64,000 nucleotides of DNA from Streptomyces sp. HNM0575 (GTDB lineage Bacteria > Actinomycetota > Actinomycetes > Streptomycetales > Streptomycetaceae), in contig NZ_JAASAG010000012.1 in NCBI RefSeq assembly GCF_012726265.1, positions 1 to 64,000 on the forward strand. Reading direction: 5' to 3'. The notes under the pieces were generated by a model that was given only the letters and a program-made list of their open reading frames with translations, was not told the origin of the DNA and did no database searches. Position numbers and translations under genes: made by a program. This document shows positions 31,920-40,642 of the stretch, piece by piece; positions within the stretch are counted from its first letter, which is position 1; each line of letters starts with the position of its first letter.

Positions 31920-34208
31920 TCAACTCCTGAGCAACACGTAGCCGCTTCGTTCGGCGACCGTCCGGTATCCGCGCTCCGCGGCGGTCTCCAACAGGGCACG
32001 CTCACGCCGCGGCGAGACCGGCCAGCCCTGAGGGTCGGCGGTGTCGACGACGATCCACCGCGGGCGGGGGCGGCTTCCGTACAGGCCGAAGACGCTGACC
32101 CGGGTCCGGCCGGTGAGCTGCGGCACGAGACGGTTGGACGCGGCTACGGTCGCGCCGTCCGGGATGCGCGCCAGCAGCCGGTGCGCGACGGCGACGCGCG
32201 GCGGAGTGCGCCACGTGCCGGACTGCGTGAGCTGCCACAGCGGGAACTGGGGCAGCAGCAGGGCGGTGACGACGGTGCACACGGTGAGGCCCTGCCGCAC
32301 GGTGCGCGGAGCGTCGCGGCGGATCGCCAGGCCCTCGACGAACGCGGCGAAGACGACCGGCATCAAGGTCGCGCTGTAGTGGAAGTCGGTGCCCCAGTAC
32401 GCGGGGTTGGCGGAGACGAAGCGCCACAGCAGCGTCGGTACCGCGACGAGCAGCAACCGGGAGGACAGGGCGGGGATCACGCAGGGCGCGATGACGAGCA
32501 GGAGCGTGTACACCTTGGTCTCGGGCGTGATGACTCCCAGGACGCCGGTCAGGAGCCGGAACGGGAGGAGGCCGGTGCCGCCCGCGGAGGAGCCGGGCAG
32601 CTTGTCCCAGTAGGCGAAGGCGTGCTGCGGGTTGAAGGCCGGTATCACGACGAGCACCGTCAGGAGGGTGCCGGCAAGTCCGGCCGCCGCCGTCGTAAGC
32701 CCCCATCGGCGTGCGCCGCGGTGTGCGATCAGGAGCCCGATGACGGCGACCGTGAGGCCGAGGTCCTCCTTGACGAGCAGCAGCGGCAACGCCCACAGCG
32801 CCGCCGCGCGCGGCCGGCCGCGTCCCAGGGCGGTCAGGGACCAGGCCAGCAGCGGTACGGCGAAGCAGATCTCGTGGAAGTCGAAGCCGACGGCCTGAGC
32901 GATGCCCCACGACGTGCCGTAGCCGAAGCCCACGACGGCGGCCGCGTCCCGGCCCGCGACCTGCCGCGCCCAGGCGGTGAGCGGGACGACGGCGACGGCC
33001 AGCAGCGCGGCCTGAGCCACCAGCAGCGTGAGGGGTGAGGGCCACGCCCGGTAGGCGGGTGCGAGCAGGGCGATCACGGGCGAGAAGTGGTCGCCCAGCA
33101 GGGCGAATCCGGGGCCCTTCAACTCGGCTACGGGGAGCCGCCCTTGGGCGTAGGAGCGCACGGCCTGCTCGAAGATCCCCAGGTCGTATCCGGTGGTACG
33201 CAGGCGCAGGTGGCTGCGGACGGAGAGGGCCGCGTACAGGGCGAACAGCCCGGCCGCGAGGGCCCATCGGCCGGTCCGGCCGCCCTCCCGCTCGCTGCCT
33301 ACGCCGGTACGGGCGGGCCCGGCCGGACGTGCCGGAACAGCCTGGCCCGCCGCGGGGAGGCCCGGGCTCTTCGCGGGCAGGGCCGGGCTCTTCGCGGGCA
33401 GCGTCGGCCGCGGGACGTCGCGCACCCGCAGCCGTACGAGTTGCAGCGCCACCTCCGCATATGTGCCGGCGGTGACCTTGGAGCCCTTCCGGTGCGACCA
33501 GCGCACCGGCACCTCGGCGACGGGCAGCCCCGCCTGACGGAACATCCGGAGGATCTCGACGTCGATGTCCCAGCCGTCGCTCCGCGACCGGCCGAACGCC
33601 GCACGTGCGCAGTCGCCGTCGAACAGTTTGAAACCGCACTGGGTGTCGCGTACGCCGGGCAGGAGCGTGGCCCGTATGGCGAGGTTTCCCGCCTTGCCGA
33701 GCAGCCGGCGCAGCGGAGGCTGAGGCGTCCCGATCCGTGCCCCGGGATGTGCGCGGGAACCGATCGCGGCGGCGAAGCCCTCGTCGAGCCGTTCGTGCAG
33801 CGACGCCAACTCCCCTATCGGCGTTGCCAGATCGGCGTCGGTCAGCAGCACCCGTCGGCCCCGCGCGGCCAGCACCCCGGTCCGCAGCGCGTGGCCCTTG
33901 CCGCCGTGGCGGGCGCCCTCGCCGCCCGGCGGGCGACGGGCGGCGAGCAGGCGTACCCGCGGATCGGCCGACGCCGCCGCGCGGACGACGGCCGCCGTGC
34001 CGTCGGTGGAACCGTCGTCGACGACGATCAGCTCCCAACTGGCTTGCCGTGCGGGCGAGGAGCGCAGGTAGCGGCAGATCGCGTCGAGGGCAGGCGGCAG
34101 CCGGTGCTCTTCGTCGTACGCGGGGACCACGACCGACAGGTCGACGACCTGCGGGGCGGCCACCCTCGGCCAGGCGGCCCGTTGCGGGTCGGCGGGAAAG
34201 GACAGCAT
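31920..34208 (-). CDS. GT2 glycosyltransferase fused to DUF2079 membrane protein
   Basis: This encodes a 762-residue fusion. Residues about 23-265 are a DPM1-like GT-A glycosyltransferase (LSVVVPAYDEEHRL, VVDDGSTDGT, LLTDADLATPI, GFKLFDG, SHRKGSKV). A low-complexity linker with repeated LPAKSP follows (about 275-310). The rest is a DUF2079-type integral membrane domain with roughly nine helices (TGYDLGIFEQAVRSYAQG, VGFDFHEICFAVPLLAWS, KEDLGLTVAVIGLLI). It may transfer a sugar to a lipid carrier and use it at the membrane. The GT2 and DUF2079 parts are more often separate proteins. Confidence 0.8.
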   Translation of the reverse strand: MLSFPADPQRAAWPRVAAPQVVDLSVVVPAYDEEHRLPPALDAICRYLRSSPARQASWELIVVDDGSTDGTAAVVRAAASADPRVRLLAARRPPGGEGARHGGKGHALRTGVLAARGRRVLLTDADLATPIGELASLHERLDEGFAAAIGSRAHPGARIGTPQPPLRRLLGKAGNLAIRATLLPGVRDTQCGFKLFDGDCARAAFGRSRSDGWDIDVEILRMFRQAGLPVAEVPVRWSHRKGSKVTAGTYAEVALQLVRLRVRDVPRPTLPAKSPALPAKSPGLPAAGQAVPARPAGPARTGVGSEREGGRTGRWALAAGLFALYAALSVRSHLRLRTTGYDLGIFEQAVRSYAQGRLPVAELKGPGFALLGDHFSPVIALLAPAYRAWPSPLTLLVAQAALLAVAVVPLTAWARQVAGRDAAAVVGFGYGTSWGIAQAVGFDFHEICFAVPLLAWSLTALGRGRPRAAALWALPLLLVKEDLGLTVAVIGLLIAHRGARRWGLTTAAAGLAGTLLTVLVVIPAFNPQHAFAYWDKLPGSSAGGTGLLPFRLLTGVLGVITPETKVYTLLLVIAPCVIPALSSRLLLVAVPTLLWRFVSANPAYWGTDFHYSATLMPVVFAAFVEGLAIRRDAPRTVRQGLTVCTVVTALLLPQFPLWQLTQSGTWRTPPRVAVAHRLLARIPDGATVAASNRLVPQLTGRTRVSVFGLYGSRPRPRWIVVDTADPQGWPVSPRRERALLETAAERGYRTVAERSGYVLLRS

Positions 34209-34384
34209 GCGTCGGGGACCACCCCGGCGCCGGGCGGCGTTGCGTGGTCTGTGTCACAGCGCGGGTGCCGCCTCAGCCGCGCCACCGCACGCCGGGCTCT
34301 CCGCCCCGGCGTCCCGTCCCTCGGGGAGCCGGGCGCCGTGGGCGACGGGCCGGAATGGACGGGCGGAATGGACGGGCGGAACGC

Positions 34385-35173
34385 TCATCCGCGGGCGTGT
34401 GCGGGTCCCTCCTCGCGGACGAGAGCGGCGACCCTTCCGGGTTCGAGAAGAGGCGCCAGGTGATACGAGCCCTCCAGCAGATGAAAGCGTGCCGCGCGCA
34501 GGAGTCCCGCCATGTCCTTCATGACCTCCGGGGCAGCGACGTGGTCGTGCTCCGCGGCGATGACCGACGTCGGTGCTGTGATCGCCCGCAGAGCGTCCCG
34601 GCCCTCGAACCCGGCGATCATCCTCAACTCCGGTGCCGAGACGGCCGGATCGGCTTCGAGGAGGCAGGACCTGGCATAGCGCACCGGTTCCGTGTCGGCC
34701 TTGATCGCATCGGGTGGGAACCAGCGGGCGAGGACGGCGGCACTGTCCGGCGGGCCGTCCTTCTCCAGCGCGCTCGCGGCGTCCGCGAAGGCCGGGAACG
34801 GTGTCGCCCGCGTGCACAGCAGAACGAGCCCCCGCGTCCGCTCCGCCCGGCGGGCCGCGAAGAGCTGCGCGATCTGGCCGCCGAACGAGTGGCCGAGCAG
34901 ATGTGCCTGCTCGATCCCCATCAGGTCCAGAAGCCTCGTCAGGTCGTCGACGAAGTCGTCGCATGTGCGGGCGGGCGGGGCGTCCGCGGCGGTGCCGTGG
35001 CCCCTCAGGTCGTATGTGATCACCCGGGCCCCGGCGGCCAGCAGCGGCACCATCCCGTCCCATGAGCGCTGGTCCAAGGGCGTACCGTGCACGAGCACAT
35101 ACGGCTCTCCCGCACCTTCGTCCCGCACACCGGTCGCGTACCCGTCGCCGATTCGCAGGCGATCCACGGCCAC
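34385..35173 (-). CDS. Alpha/beta hydrolase
   Basis: This 262-residue hydrolase has VLVHGTPLDQRSWDG (oxyanion loop), YDLRGHG, nucleophile elbow LGHSFGG, an EHDHVAAPEVM region and a GSYHLAPLLEP base His. No signal peptide. The start is GTG 35171-35173 because GGAGGT precedes it by 6 nt; two other GTGs nearby are less well placed. Substrate unknown. It is divergent from the DHA2 transporter. Confidence 0.75.
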   Translation of the reverse strand: MAVDRLRIGDGYATGVRDEGAGEPYVLVHGTPLDQRSWDGMVPLLAAGARVITYDLRGHGTAADAPPARTCDDFVDDLTRLLDLMGIEQAHLLGHSFGGQIAQLFAARRAERTRGLVLLCTRATPFPAFADAASALEKDGPPDSAAVLARWFPPDAIKADTEPVRYARSCLLEADPAVSAPELRMIAGFEGRDALRAITAPTSVIAAEHDHVAAPEVMKDMAGLLRAARFHLLEGSYHLAPLLEPGRVAALVREEGPAHARG

Positions 35174-35581
35174 CACGTCACCTCCGAACCGGCTGAGAGC
35201 CCGTGCGTTCCCCCACCAACCTCCCAACGGGACGGCGGTCCCGCCACGGGAGCGTCGCCGGGCCGGGTACCGGGACCGGTTCGTGCTCGCCGTCGATCGA
35301 GCTGCCGGGGGGCGAAGGTGGGGGCGGCGGCGAAGGGGAGCCGAGGGCGGGGGCCGAGGGGGAAGGGGCGAGGCGGCCGCCGCCCGCGCTGTCCGCGGGC
35401 ACGCGCCCTGGCACAGGTGGGACATATTCGGTGGAGATACGCGCGACGATGCGGAACATTCGGGGCGGGCGATGAGTTCTGGCAGGCGTGCCGGTCGTCA
35501 CCGGTGCCCATGCCCGCGTCCCTGCCGACGGCCCCTTGGCTCCGAGGCGACTGTGACCAGGAACCCCGACGAGGTGCCGCC
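35174..35581. other. 408-bp divergent region, no clear site
   Basis: This separates the hydrolase (-) from the DHA2 transporter (+). It must carry both promoters, but I could not assign a convincing -35/-10 pair or palindrome. Very GC-rich at its left. Confidence 0.4.
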
Positions 35582-37120
35582 ATGTCAGCTGCGATCGACG
35601 AACGACCTGCCATACGGGCCGGCCGCACACCCACGGTTGTGCGGCTGCTGGTGCTCGCCACGTTCGTGGTGATCCTCAACGAGACCATCATGATCAACGC
35701 CATTCCGCGGCTGATGGTCTCGATGAAGATCACCGAGCAGTCGGCGCAGTGGGTGACCACCGCGTTCATGCTCACCATGGCCGCCGTGATCCCGGTCACC
35801 GGCTGGTTCCTGCAACGGGTCACCACGCGCCAGGCGTACGCGATGGCGATGGGAGTGTTCATCGCGGGCACCGTGCTGTCGGCCGTCGCGCCGTCCTTCG
35901 GGGTGCTGCTGCTGGGCCGGATCGTGCAGGCCGCGGGCACGGCCGTGATGCTGCCCCTGCTGATGACCTCGTTGATGATCGTGGTCCCCGAGCACGACCG
36001 CGGCCGCGTGATGGGCAACGTCTCCCTGGCGATCTCGGTGGCGCCGGCGCTCGGCCCCGCGGTGTCCGGGCTGATCCTCCAAGCCGGCTCCTGGCGGCTG
36101 CTGTTCGTGGCCGTGCTGCCGATCGCGGCCCTGGTCACGGTCTTCGGGCTGCGCAAGATGGACAACATCAGCGAACCGCAGGCGAGTTCCATCGACTGGC
36201 TAAGCGTGGGCGTCGCGGCGCTCGGCTTCGGCGGCCTGGTGTACGGCCTGAGCCTCTTCGGCGAGGGCGCCGGCAGGATCGGGCCCGGCATCGGCATCGT
36301 CCTGGCCGGGGTCGTGACGATCACCGTCTTCGTGGTCCGCCAGCTCAAGCTGCAACGCGGCGGTGAGCCCCTGATGGACATGCGCATCCTCGGGAACCGC
36401 GCCTACGGCCTGTCCCTGCTCCTGATGTCCATCGGGTTCCTGGCGATGCTCGGATCGATGATCCTGCTGCCGTTGTACCTACAGAACTTGCGCGGGCTCA
36501 GCCCGCTGGAGACGGGCCTGCTGGTCATGCCGGGCGGTCTGGCCATGGGCCTGCTGGGGCCGACCGTGGGGAAGGTGTTCGACCGGTACGGCAGCCGCCC
36601 GCTGGTGCTGCCCGGCTCGATCGCCACGATGCTCGCCCTCGCGGGGTTCACGCAGGTCTCGTTGACGATGCCGTACTGGCAGGTGCTCGGACTGCACGCG
36701 CTGCTGATGGTCAGCCTGGCGGCGACGTTCACCCCGGTCTTCACGCTCGGCCTGGGCGGGCTTCCGCCGCACCTGTACTCGCACGGCAGCTCGATGCTCG
36801 GGACGATGCAGCAGGTGGCCGCGGCGTTCGGGACCGCGCTCGTGGTGACCGTGATGTCCGCCCGTACGAGCCATCTGGTCGCCGACGGGGTCGCCGCGGT
36901 GCCCGCGCAAGTCAGCGGGATGAGGCTCGCCTTCGGCGTCGCGACCGCCCTCGCCGTGGTGACCATCGTCGTCGCGGCAAAGCTGCCGCGCCGGGTCGCC
37001 GGCGCCGGTACCCGGGAACACGGCGGAGGCGGCACGCTCCCGGCTGCCGAGGAGGCCCCCGTGGCTCCCGTGCAGCGGCACGGCGCGCAGACGACGGTGC
37101 AGGGCGACGAGGGACCCTGA
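35582..37120 (+). CDS. DHA2-family drug/proton MFS transporter
   Basis: This 512-residue exporter has about 14 hydrophobic helices. The DHA2 motifs are clear: VILNETIMINAIPRL in helix 1, QWVTTAFMLTMAAVIPVTGW (helix 2), LGRIVQAAGTAVMLPLL, and motif C-like NVSLAISVAPALGPAVSGL. It would export drugs or natural products with protons. The ATG at 35582 is chosen; upstream codons are not TM-like. A Gly/Ala/Gln-rich tail ends the protein. It may serve the neighbouring P450-hydrolase genes. Confidence 0.88.
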   Translation: MSAAIDERPAIRAGRTPTVVRLLVLATFVVILNETIMINAIPRLMVSMKITEQSAQWVTTAFMLTMAAVIPVTGWFLQRVTTRQAYAMAMGVFIAGTVLSAVAPSFGVLLLGRIVQAAGTAVMLPLLMTSLMIVVPEHDRGRVMGNVSLAISVAPALGPAVSGLILQAGSWRLLFVAVLPIAALVTVFGLRKMDNISEPQASSIDWLSVGVAALGFGGLVYGLSLFGEGAGRIGPGIGIVLAGVVTITVFVVRQLKLQRGGEPLMDMRILGNRAYGLSLLLMSIGFLAMLGSMILLPLYLQNLRGLSPLETGLLVMPGGLAMGLLGPTVGKVFDRYGSRPLVLPGSIATMLALAGFTQVSLTMPYWQVLGLHALLMVSLAATFTPVFTLGLGGLPPHLYSHGSSMLGTMQQVAAAFGTALVVTVMSARTSHLVADGVAAVPAQVSGMRLAFGVATALAVVTIVVAAKLPRRVAGAGTREHGGGGTLPAAEEAPVAPVQRHGAQTTVQGDEGP

Positions 37121-37312
37121 CGCGGGGACCTGGGCCGGTCCGTCGGTGGATCGGTAGGCCGGTGGGCCGGTGGGCCGTGGGTCACGAGCCCCGGAACCCG
37201 GAGCGCCCGGCGGTACGCGCCCGGGGCCGTACCCGCCTGGTAGCGGAATCGGCGGGGAGGTGACCGCCGAGGTGACCTCCAATGTGACCGCCGAGGTGGG
37301 CGGCCGGATCGC
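37121..37312. repeat. Convergent spacer with short direct repeats
   Basis: GTGACCGCCGAGGTG occurs twice (from about 37260 and 37284), and CCGGTGGG repeats at 37159-37176. No clear hairpin separates the converging genes. Confidence 0.5.
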
Positions 37313-38602
37313 TCACGGACGACGGGGTGCCGAGGCGGGCGACGGCGACGGCACCCAGCGCACCGGCAGATGCGTGATGCCGTTGATGAAGTTGGAGACC
37401 AAGTGGACCGGTGGGCCGTCGAGTTCCAGTTCCGGCAGGCGCGTGAGCAGCTGCGTGAAGAAGATCCGCATCTGGAGACGGCCGAAGTGGGCGCCGAGGC
37501 ACATGTGGGGGCCCTGGCCGAAGGCCAGATGGTCGTTGGGCGTGCGGGCGATGTCGAACCGGTACGGATCGGGAAAGGCACGCTCGTCGAAGTGGGCGGA
37601 GGCGTGGTAGACGACGACCTTGTCCCCTCGCGCGATCCGCTGCCCGGCGAGTTCGGTGTCCCGGGCCGCGGTGCGGCGGAAGCTGAGCACCGGCGGGTGC
37701 CAGCGCAGCATCTCCTCGACGGCCGACGGCACGAGACCGGGATCGGCGCGCAACCGGCGGTAGGCGCGGGGGTGTTCGAGGAGGGCCAGTACGCCGCCGG
37801 GCAGGGCGCTGCGCACGGTGTCGTTGCCGGCGATCACGACGAGGAAGAAGAACATCGCCAGTTCTTCTTCCGTGAGCGGGCGGCCGTCCTCGACGGTGGC
37901 GGTGGCCAGCGCGGTCATCAGATCGTCCGCGGGGTGGCTGCGCTTGTGCCGGGCGAGTTCGTGGGCGTAGTCGAACATGTCGCGAAGCATCGCGGGCGAG
38001 CGCGGGTCGACCGGCCGTCCGCCGGAGTCGCGTACGACGTCGGCGTGTTCCGGGTCCTGGTAGCCGATGACCCGGTTGGTCCACTTCAACAGCAGGCCGC
38101 GGTCGGCGGCGGGTACGCCGAGGAGTTCGGCGAGGTTGGCGAGCGGGAAGTCGTCGGTGACCTCGACGGGGAGGTCGCAACTGCCCCGCGCGGCAACGGC
38201 GTTCAGCAGCGCGGCGGCGCGTGCGGTGATCTGCTGCGTGAAGCGTTCCAGGCGCCGCCGGGTGAAGAGGGCGGCGGCCAGGCGGCGGATCCGGCTGTGC
38301 TCGGGCGGATCCATGTTGAGGATCATGCGCCGGATGAAGTCGAGGTCGCCGGGGGCGGGATCGCGGATCTGGGTGGCGCCGAGCCAGGACGAGTACACGG
38401 CGGGGTCGCGCAGCACGTCACGTACGTCCTGGTAGCGGGTGACGGCCCAATAGCCGGGCCCGGCGGGCCAGTCGAGCACTTCGCGCTCGTCCTGGCGGCA
38501 GACCGGCGCCTCGTCGCGCAGCCTGCGGAAGCTCTCGTGCGGGATGCCGCGCGCGAACACGCGGGGGTCGAAGACGTCGGGAACTCCTGCGGGAGCGGCC
38601 AT
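37313..38602 (-). CDS. Cytochrome P450
   Basis: This 429-residue soluble bacterial P450 has the I-helix oxygen motif AGNDT (258-262), the K-helix ExxR (E297-R300) and the heme loop FGQGPHMCLG (361-370, Cys368). SFRRTAARDTELAGQRI is the usual region before the heme. It probably hydroxylates or epoxidises a small molecule and needs separate ferredoxin partners, absent here. The ATG at 38600-38602 overlaps the upstream hydrolase stop (TGATG), showing translational coupling. Confidence 0.92.
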   Translation of the reverse strand: MAAPAGVPDVFDPRVFARGIPHESFRRLRDEAPVCRQDEREVLDWPAGPGYWAVTRYQDVRDVLRDPAVYSSWLGATQIRDPAPGDLDFIRRMILNMDPPEHSRIRRLAAALFTRRRLERFTQQITARAAALLNAVAARGSCDLPVEVTDDFPLANLAELLGVPAADRGLLLKWTNRVIGYQDPEHADVVRDSGGRPVDPRSPAMLRDMFDYAHELARHKRSHPADDLMTALATATVEDGRPLTEEELAMFFFLVVIAGNDTVRSALPGGVLALLEHPRAYRRLRADPGLVPSAVEEMLRWHPPVLSFRRTAARDTELAGQRIARGDKVVVYHASAHFDERAFPDPYRFDIARTPNDHLAFGQGPHMCLGAHFGRLQMRIFFTQLLTRLPELELDGPPVHLVSNFINGITHLPVRWVPSPSPASAPRRP

Positions 38603-39354
38603 CAGTGCCTCTTGAGGAAGCGCTCGACGCTGCCGGCGAAAGCCACCGGGCACTCGTCCATCGCGTAGTGCCCGGCGTCGGGGAAGACCTCCAGCTCCAG
38701 GTTCGGGTACCAGGCTCCGAAGGTCGCCCGCATGGTCTCCTCGCCCAGCGCCGGGTCGTGCCGCCCGGCGATCACGTGGACCGGCACCTCGGCGCCCTTG
38801 ATCTCGGTGTGGAAGTCGGTGCGCGCCCAGGCGGGCAGATAGGCGGCGAACGCGTCGCGGTCCGAGTGCTCCAGCGAGTGCCGCACCATGGCGTCCAGCC
38901 AGGTGCCGGTGAGCCGGTTGCCGGTGGTGAGATCGATGATCGCGCGGCGGTTTCCGGGGCTGTCGGCGGCGCCGGCGAACAGCTCCCAGCTCTGCTCGTC
39001 GAACGGGACACCGCCGGCGGGCACCGGCGAGACGCCGACGAGTGCGCGGACCCGCTCGGGCGCGTCGGCGTACACCCGTTGCATGACGGACCCGCCCATG
39101 GAGTGCCCGAGCAACGAGAAGCGCTCCGCCCCGAGTTCGTCCGCGGCCGTCAGCACGTCGGCCGCCGCCTCGGCCACCGAGTACCGGCCCGTCTCGCCGC
39201 GACGGTCGCCGTAGCCGCGGTAGTCGAGGAACACATAGCTGAACGCATCACGGTCGAGGTGCGGCAGCACGGCCTGCCACGACCGCGACGACCCGAACCA
39301 GCCGTGCAGAACCAGTACGGTGTGCGCTCCTGTCCCGACCCGCTGCAAGCCCAT
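38602..39354 (-). CDS. Alpha/beta hydrolase coupled to P450
   Basis: This 250-residue hydrolase has VLHGWFGSSRSW, the nucleophile elbow GHSMGG (Ser85), GRHDPALG (acid) and PDAGHYAMDE (His). It ends in TGA whose last base is the A of the P450 start. The arrangement implies the two act on the same substrate pool, for example hydrolysis then oxidation. No signal peptide. It starts at ATG 39352-39354. Confidence 0.88.
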   Translation of the reverse strand: MGLQRVGTGAHTVLVLHGWFGSSRSWQAVLPHLDRDAFSYVFLDYRGYGDRRGETGRYSVAEAAADVLTAADELGAERFSLLGHSMGGSVMQRVYADAPERVRALVGVSPVPAGGVPFDEQSWELFAGAADSPGNRRAIIDLTTGNRLTGTWLDAMVRHSLEHSDRDAFAAYLPAWARTDFHTEIKGAEVPVHVIAGRHDPALGEETMRATFGAWYPNLELEVFPDAGHYAMDECPVAFAGSVERFLKRH

Positions 39355-39531
39355 GTCCCGTCCTCCGCCGCCGAGTTGGTGAACCCGCCGAGCTTAGGAC
39401 CGGGAGCACGGGCCGGGGAACACGGCGCGACCCGCCCAACGGCCGACGTTCCGGCTCACGTTCCGCCCAACGGCCCGGTGCCCGCAGGGGCTTCGCTTCG
39501 CCCTCTCGGCCACCCGAGCCACCGCGCGCCG

Positions 39532-40545
39532 TCAACTCCCCGTGAGCCGGGCGGCGGTGCTCAGGGCGGCCTTCAACGCGCCGCCGATGTGGGTACGGAG
39601 CCACTCGGTCTCCTTCCTGGAGGTACGGCGCGGCACCGTTTCGACGAGCATGATCAGGTAGAGGTAGCTGCGGTAGAGCTGGATCCTGGCCCTGGCGGAG
39701 TCGTCGAGCCGGTGAGCGGTGGCGCCCAGATAGCCGGCCATGAGATCGGGGTCGTCCTCGGCGGCGCCGGTGACGTGCAGCGAGGGAAGCTCGGCGAGCG
39801 GGTCGCCCCAGAACATCCGCTCCCCGTCCACGATTCCGCTGATCTCCCGCTCACCCGGGGGGCCTTGAAGCAGGATGTTGCCTTCCCAGAGGTCGAAGTG
39901 GACGAGGACCGGTGTCTCCACCTCGTCCAGGGCCATAGCCGCCGACCGGAGTGCGGAGCGGACCGCGGAGTGCGGGACGGGAAGCCACGCGGAGTAGCGG
40001 TCGGCGTCCCGCAGTACGGCTTCCAGCATCGCGGTGAACGCGGTCCGCCAGCCCGGGGAGAGAGCGGCCACGGACTCCGCGGGATAGCCGAAGCCCGGCC
40101 CGGTGACCGAGTGCGCCCGCGCCAGTGTCCGCCCCAACGACCGCCGCAGCCTTGACCGTTCGTGTGCGGGCATGGTGTCCGCGAGCGTGTTCCACGCCGA
40201 GCCCGGACGTTCCGACATCAGCAGGTGCTTGCGCAGGCCGTCTTCGTCGTGGAGCCGGCAGTGGAGTACGGACGGCACGGGCACGCCGTGGAGGCCCGCG
40301 GCCCTGCGGTAGTAGGTGACCTCCCCTGTGAGCAGCCCGTGTTCGTATTCGAGCCCCGCGGTGTGTGAGCGCGGCGGCAGCTTGAGCATCGAGCGCGTCC
40401 CGTCCGTGGTGCACACGCGGAGCAGGGTGTTGTACGTACCGCCGCCGACCGGTTCCAGCGAGGCCACCCGTGACCGGGGAATGCCCGCCTGCTCGAGTAT
40501 CGGCCCCGTGTCCATGTCCTCACCGGTGCCCGGTGGTTCCGTCAT
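39532..40545 (-). CDS. APH-family kinase-like phosphotransferase
   Basis: This 337-residue protein has the aminoglycoside phosphotransferase/choline kinase fold. The catalytic loop is HFDLWEGNIL (216-225, Asp218) and the metal-binding segment is GIVDGERMFWGDP (237-249, the DxD/DGE equivalent). The glycine-rich N-lobe segment is EPVGGGTYNTLLRV. Members phosphorylate antibiotics, sugars or choline; specificity cannot be read. It is divergent from the secreted peptidase-like gene and lies 177 nt upstream of the hydrolase-P450 pair on the same strand. Confidence 0.85.
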   Translation of the reverse strand: MTEPPGTGEDMDTGPILEQAGIPRSRVASLEPVGGGTYNTLLRVCTTDGTRSMLKLPPRSHTAGLEYEHGLLTGEVTYYRRAAGLHGVPVPSVLHCRLHDEDGLRKHLLMSERPGSAWNTLADTMPAHERSRLRRSLGRTLARAHSVTGPGFGYPAESVAALSPGWRTAFTAMLEAVLRDADRYSAWLPVPHSAVRSALRSAAMALDEVETPVLVHFDLWEGNILLQGPPGEREISGIVDGERMFWGDPLAELPSLHVTGAAEDDPDLMAGYLGATAHRLDDSARARIQLYRSYLYLIMLVETVPRRTSRKETEWLRTHIGGALKAALSTAARLTGS

Positions 40546-40642
40546 GTCGCTCCGCTCCCGCTCCGCCGCCTGTCGCCGGACCGCTCTCTTGTGGCACGGC
40601 CCTTACCCAGTCGACAATGCCGGGCGAGCAGAGGAGACCGGG

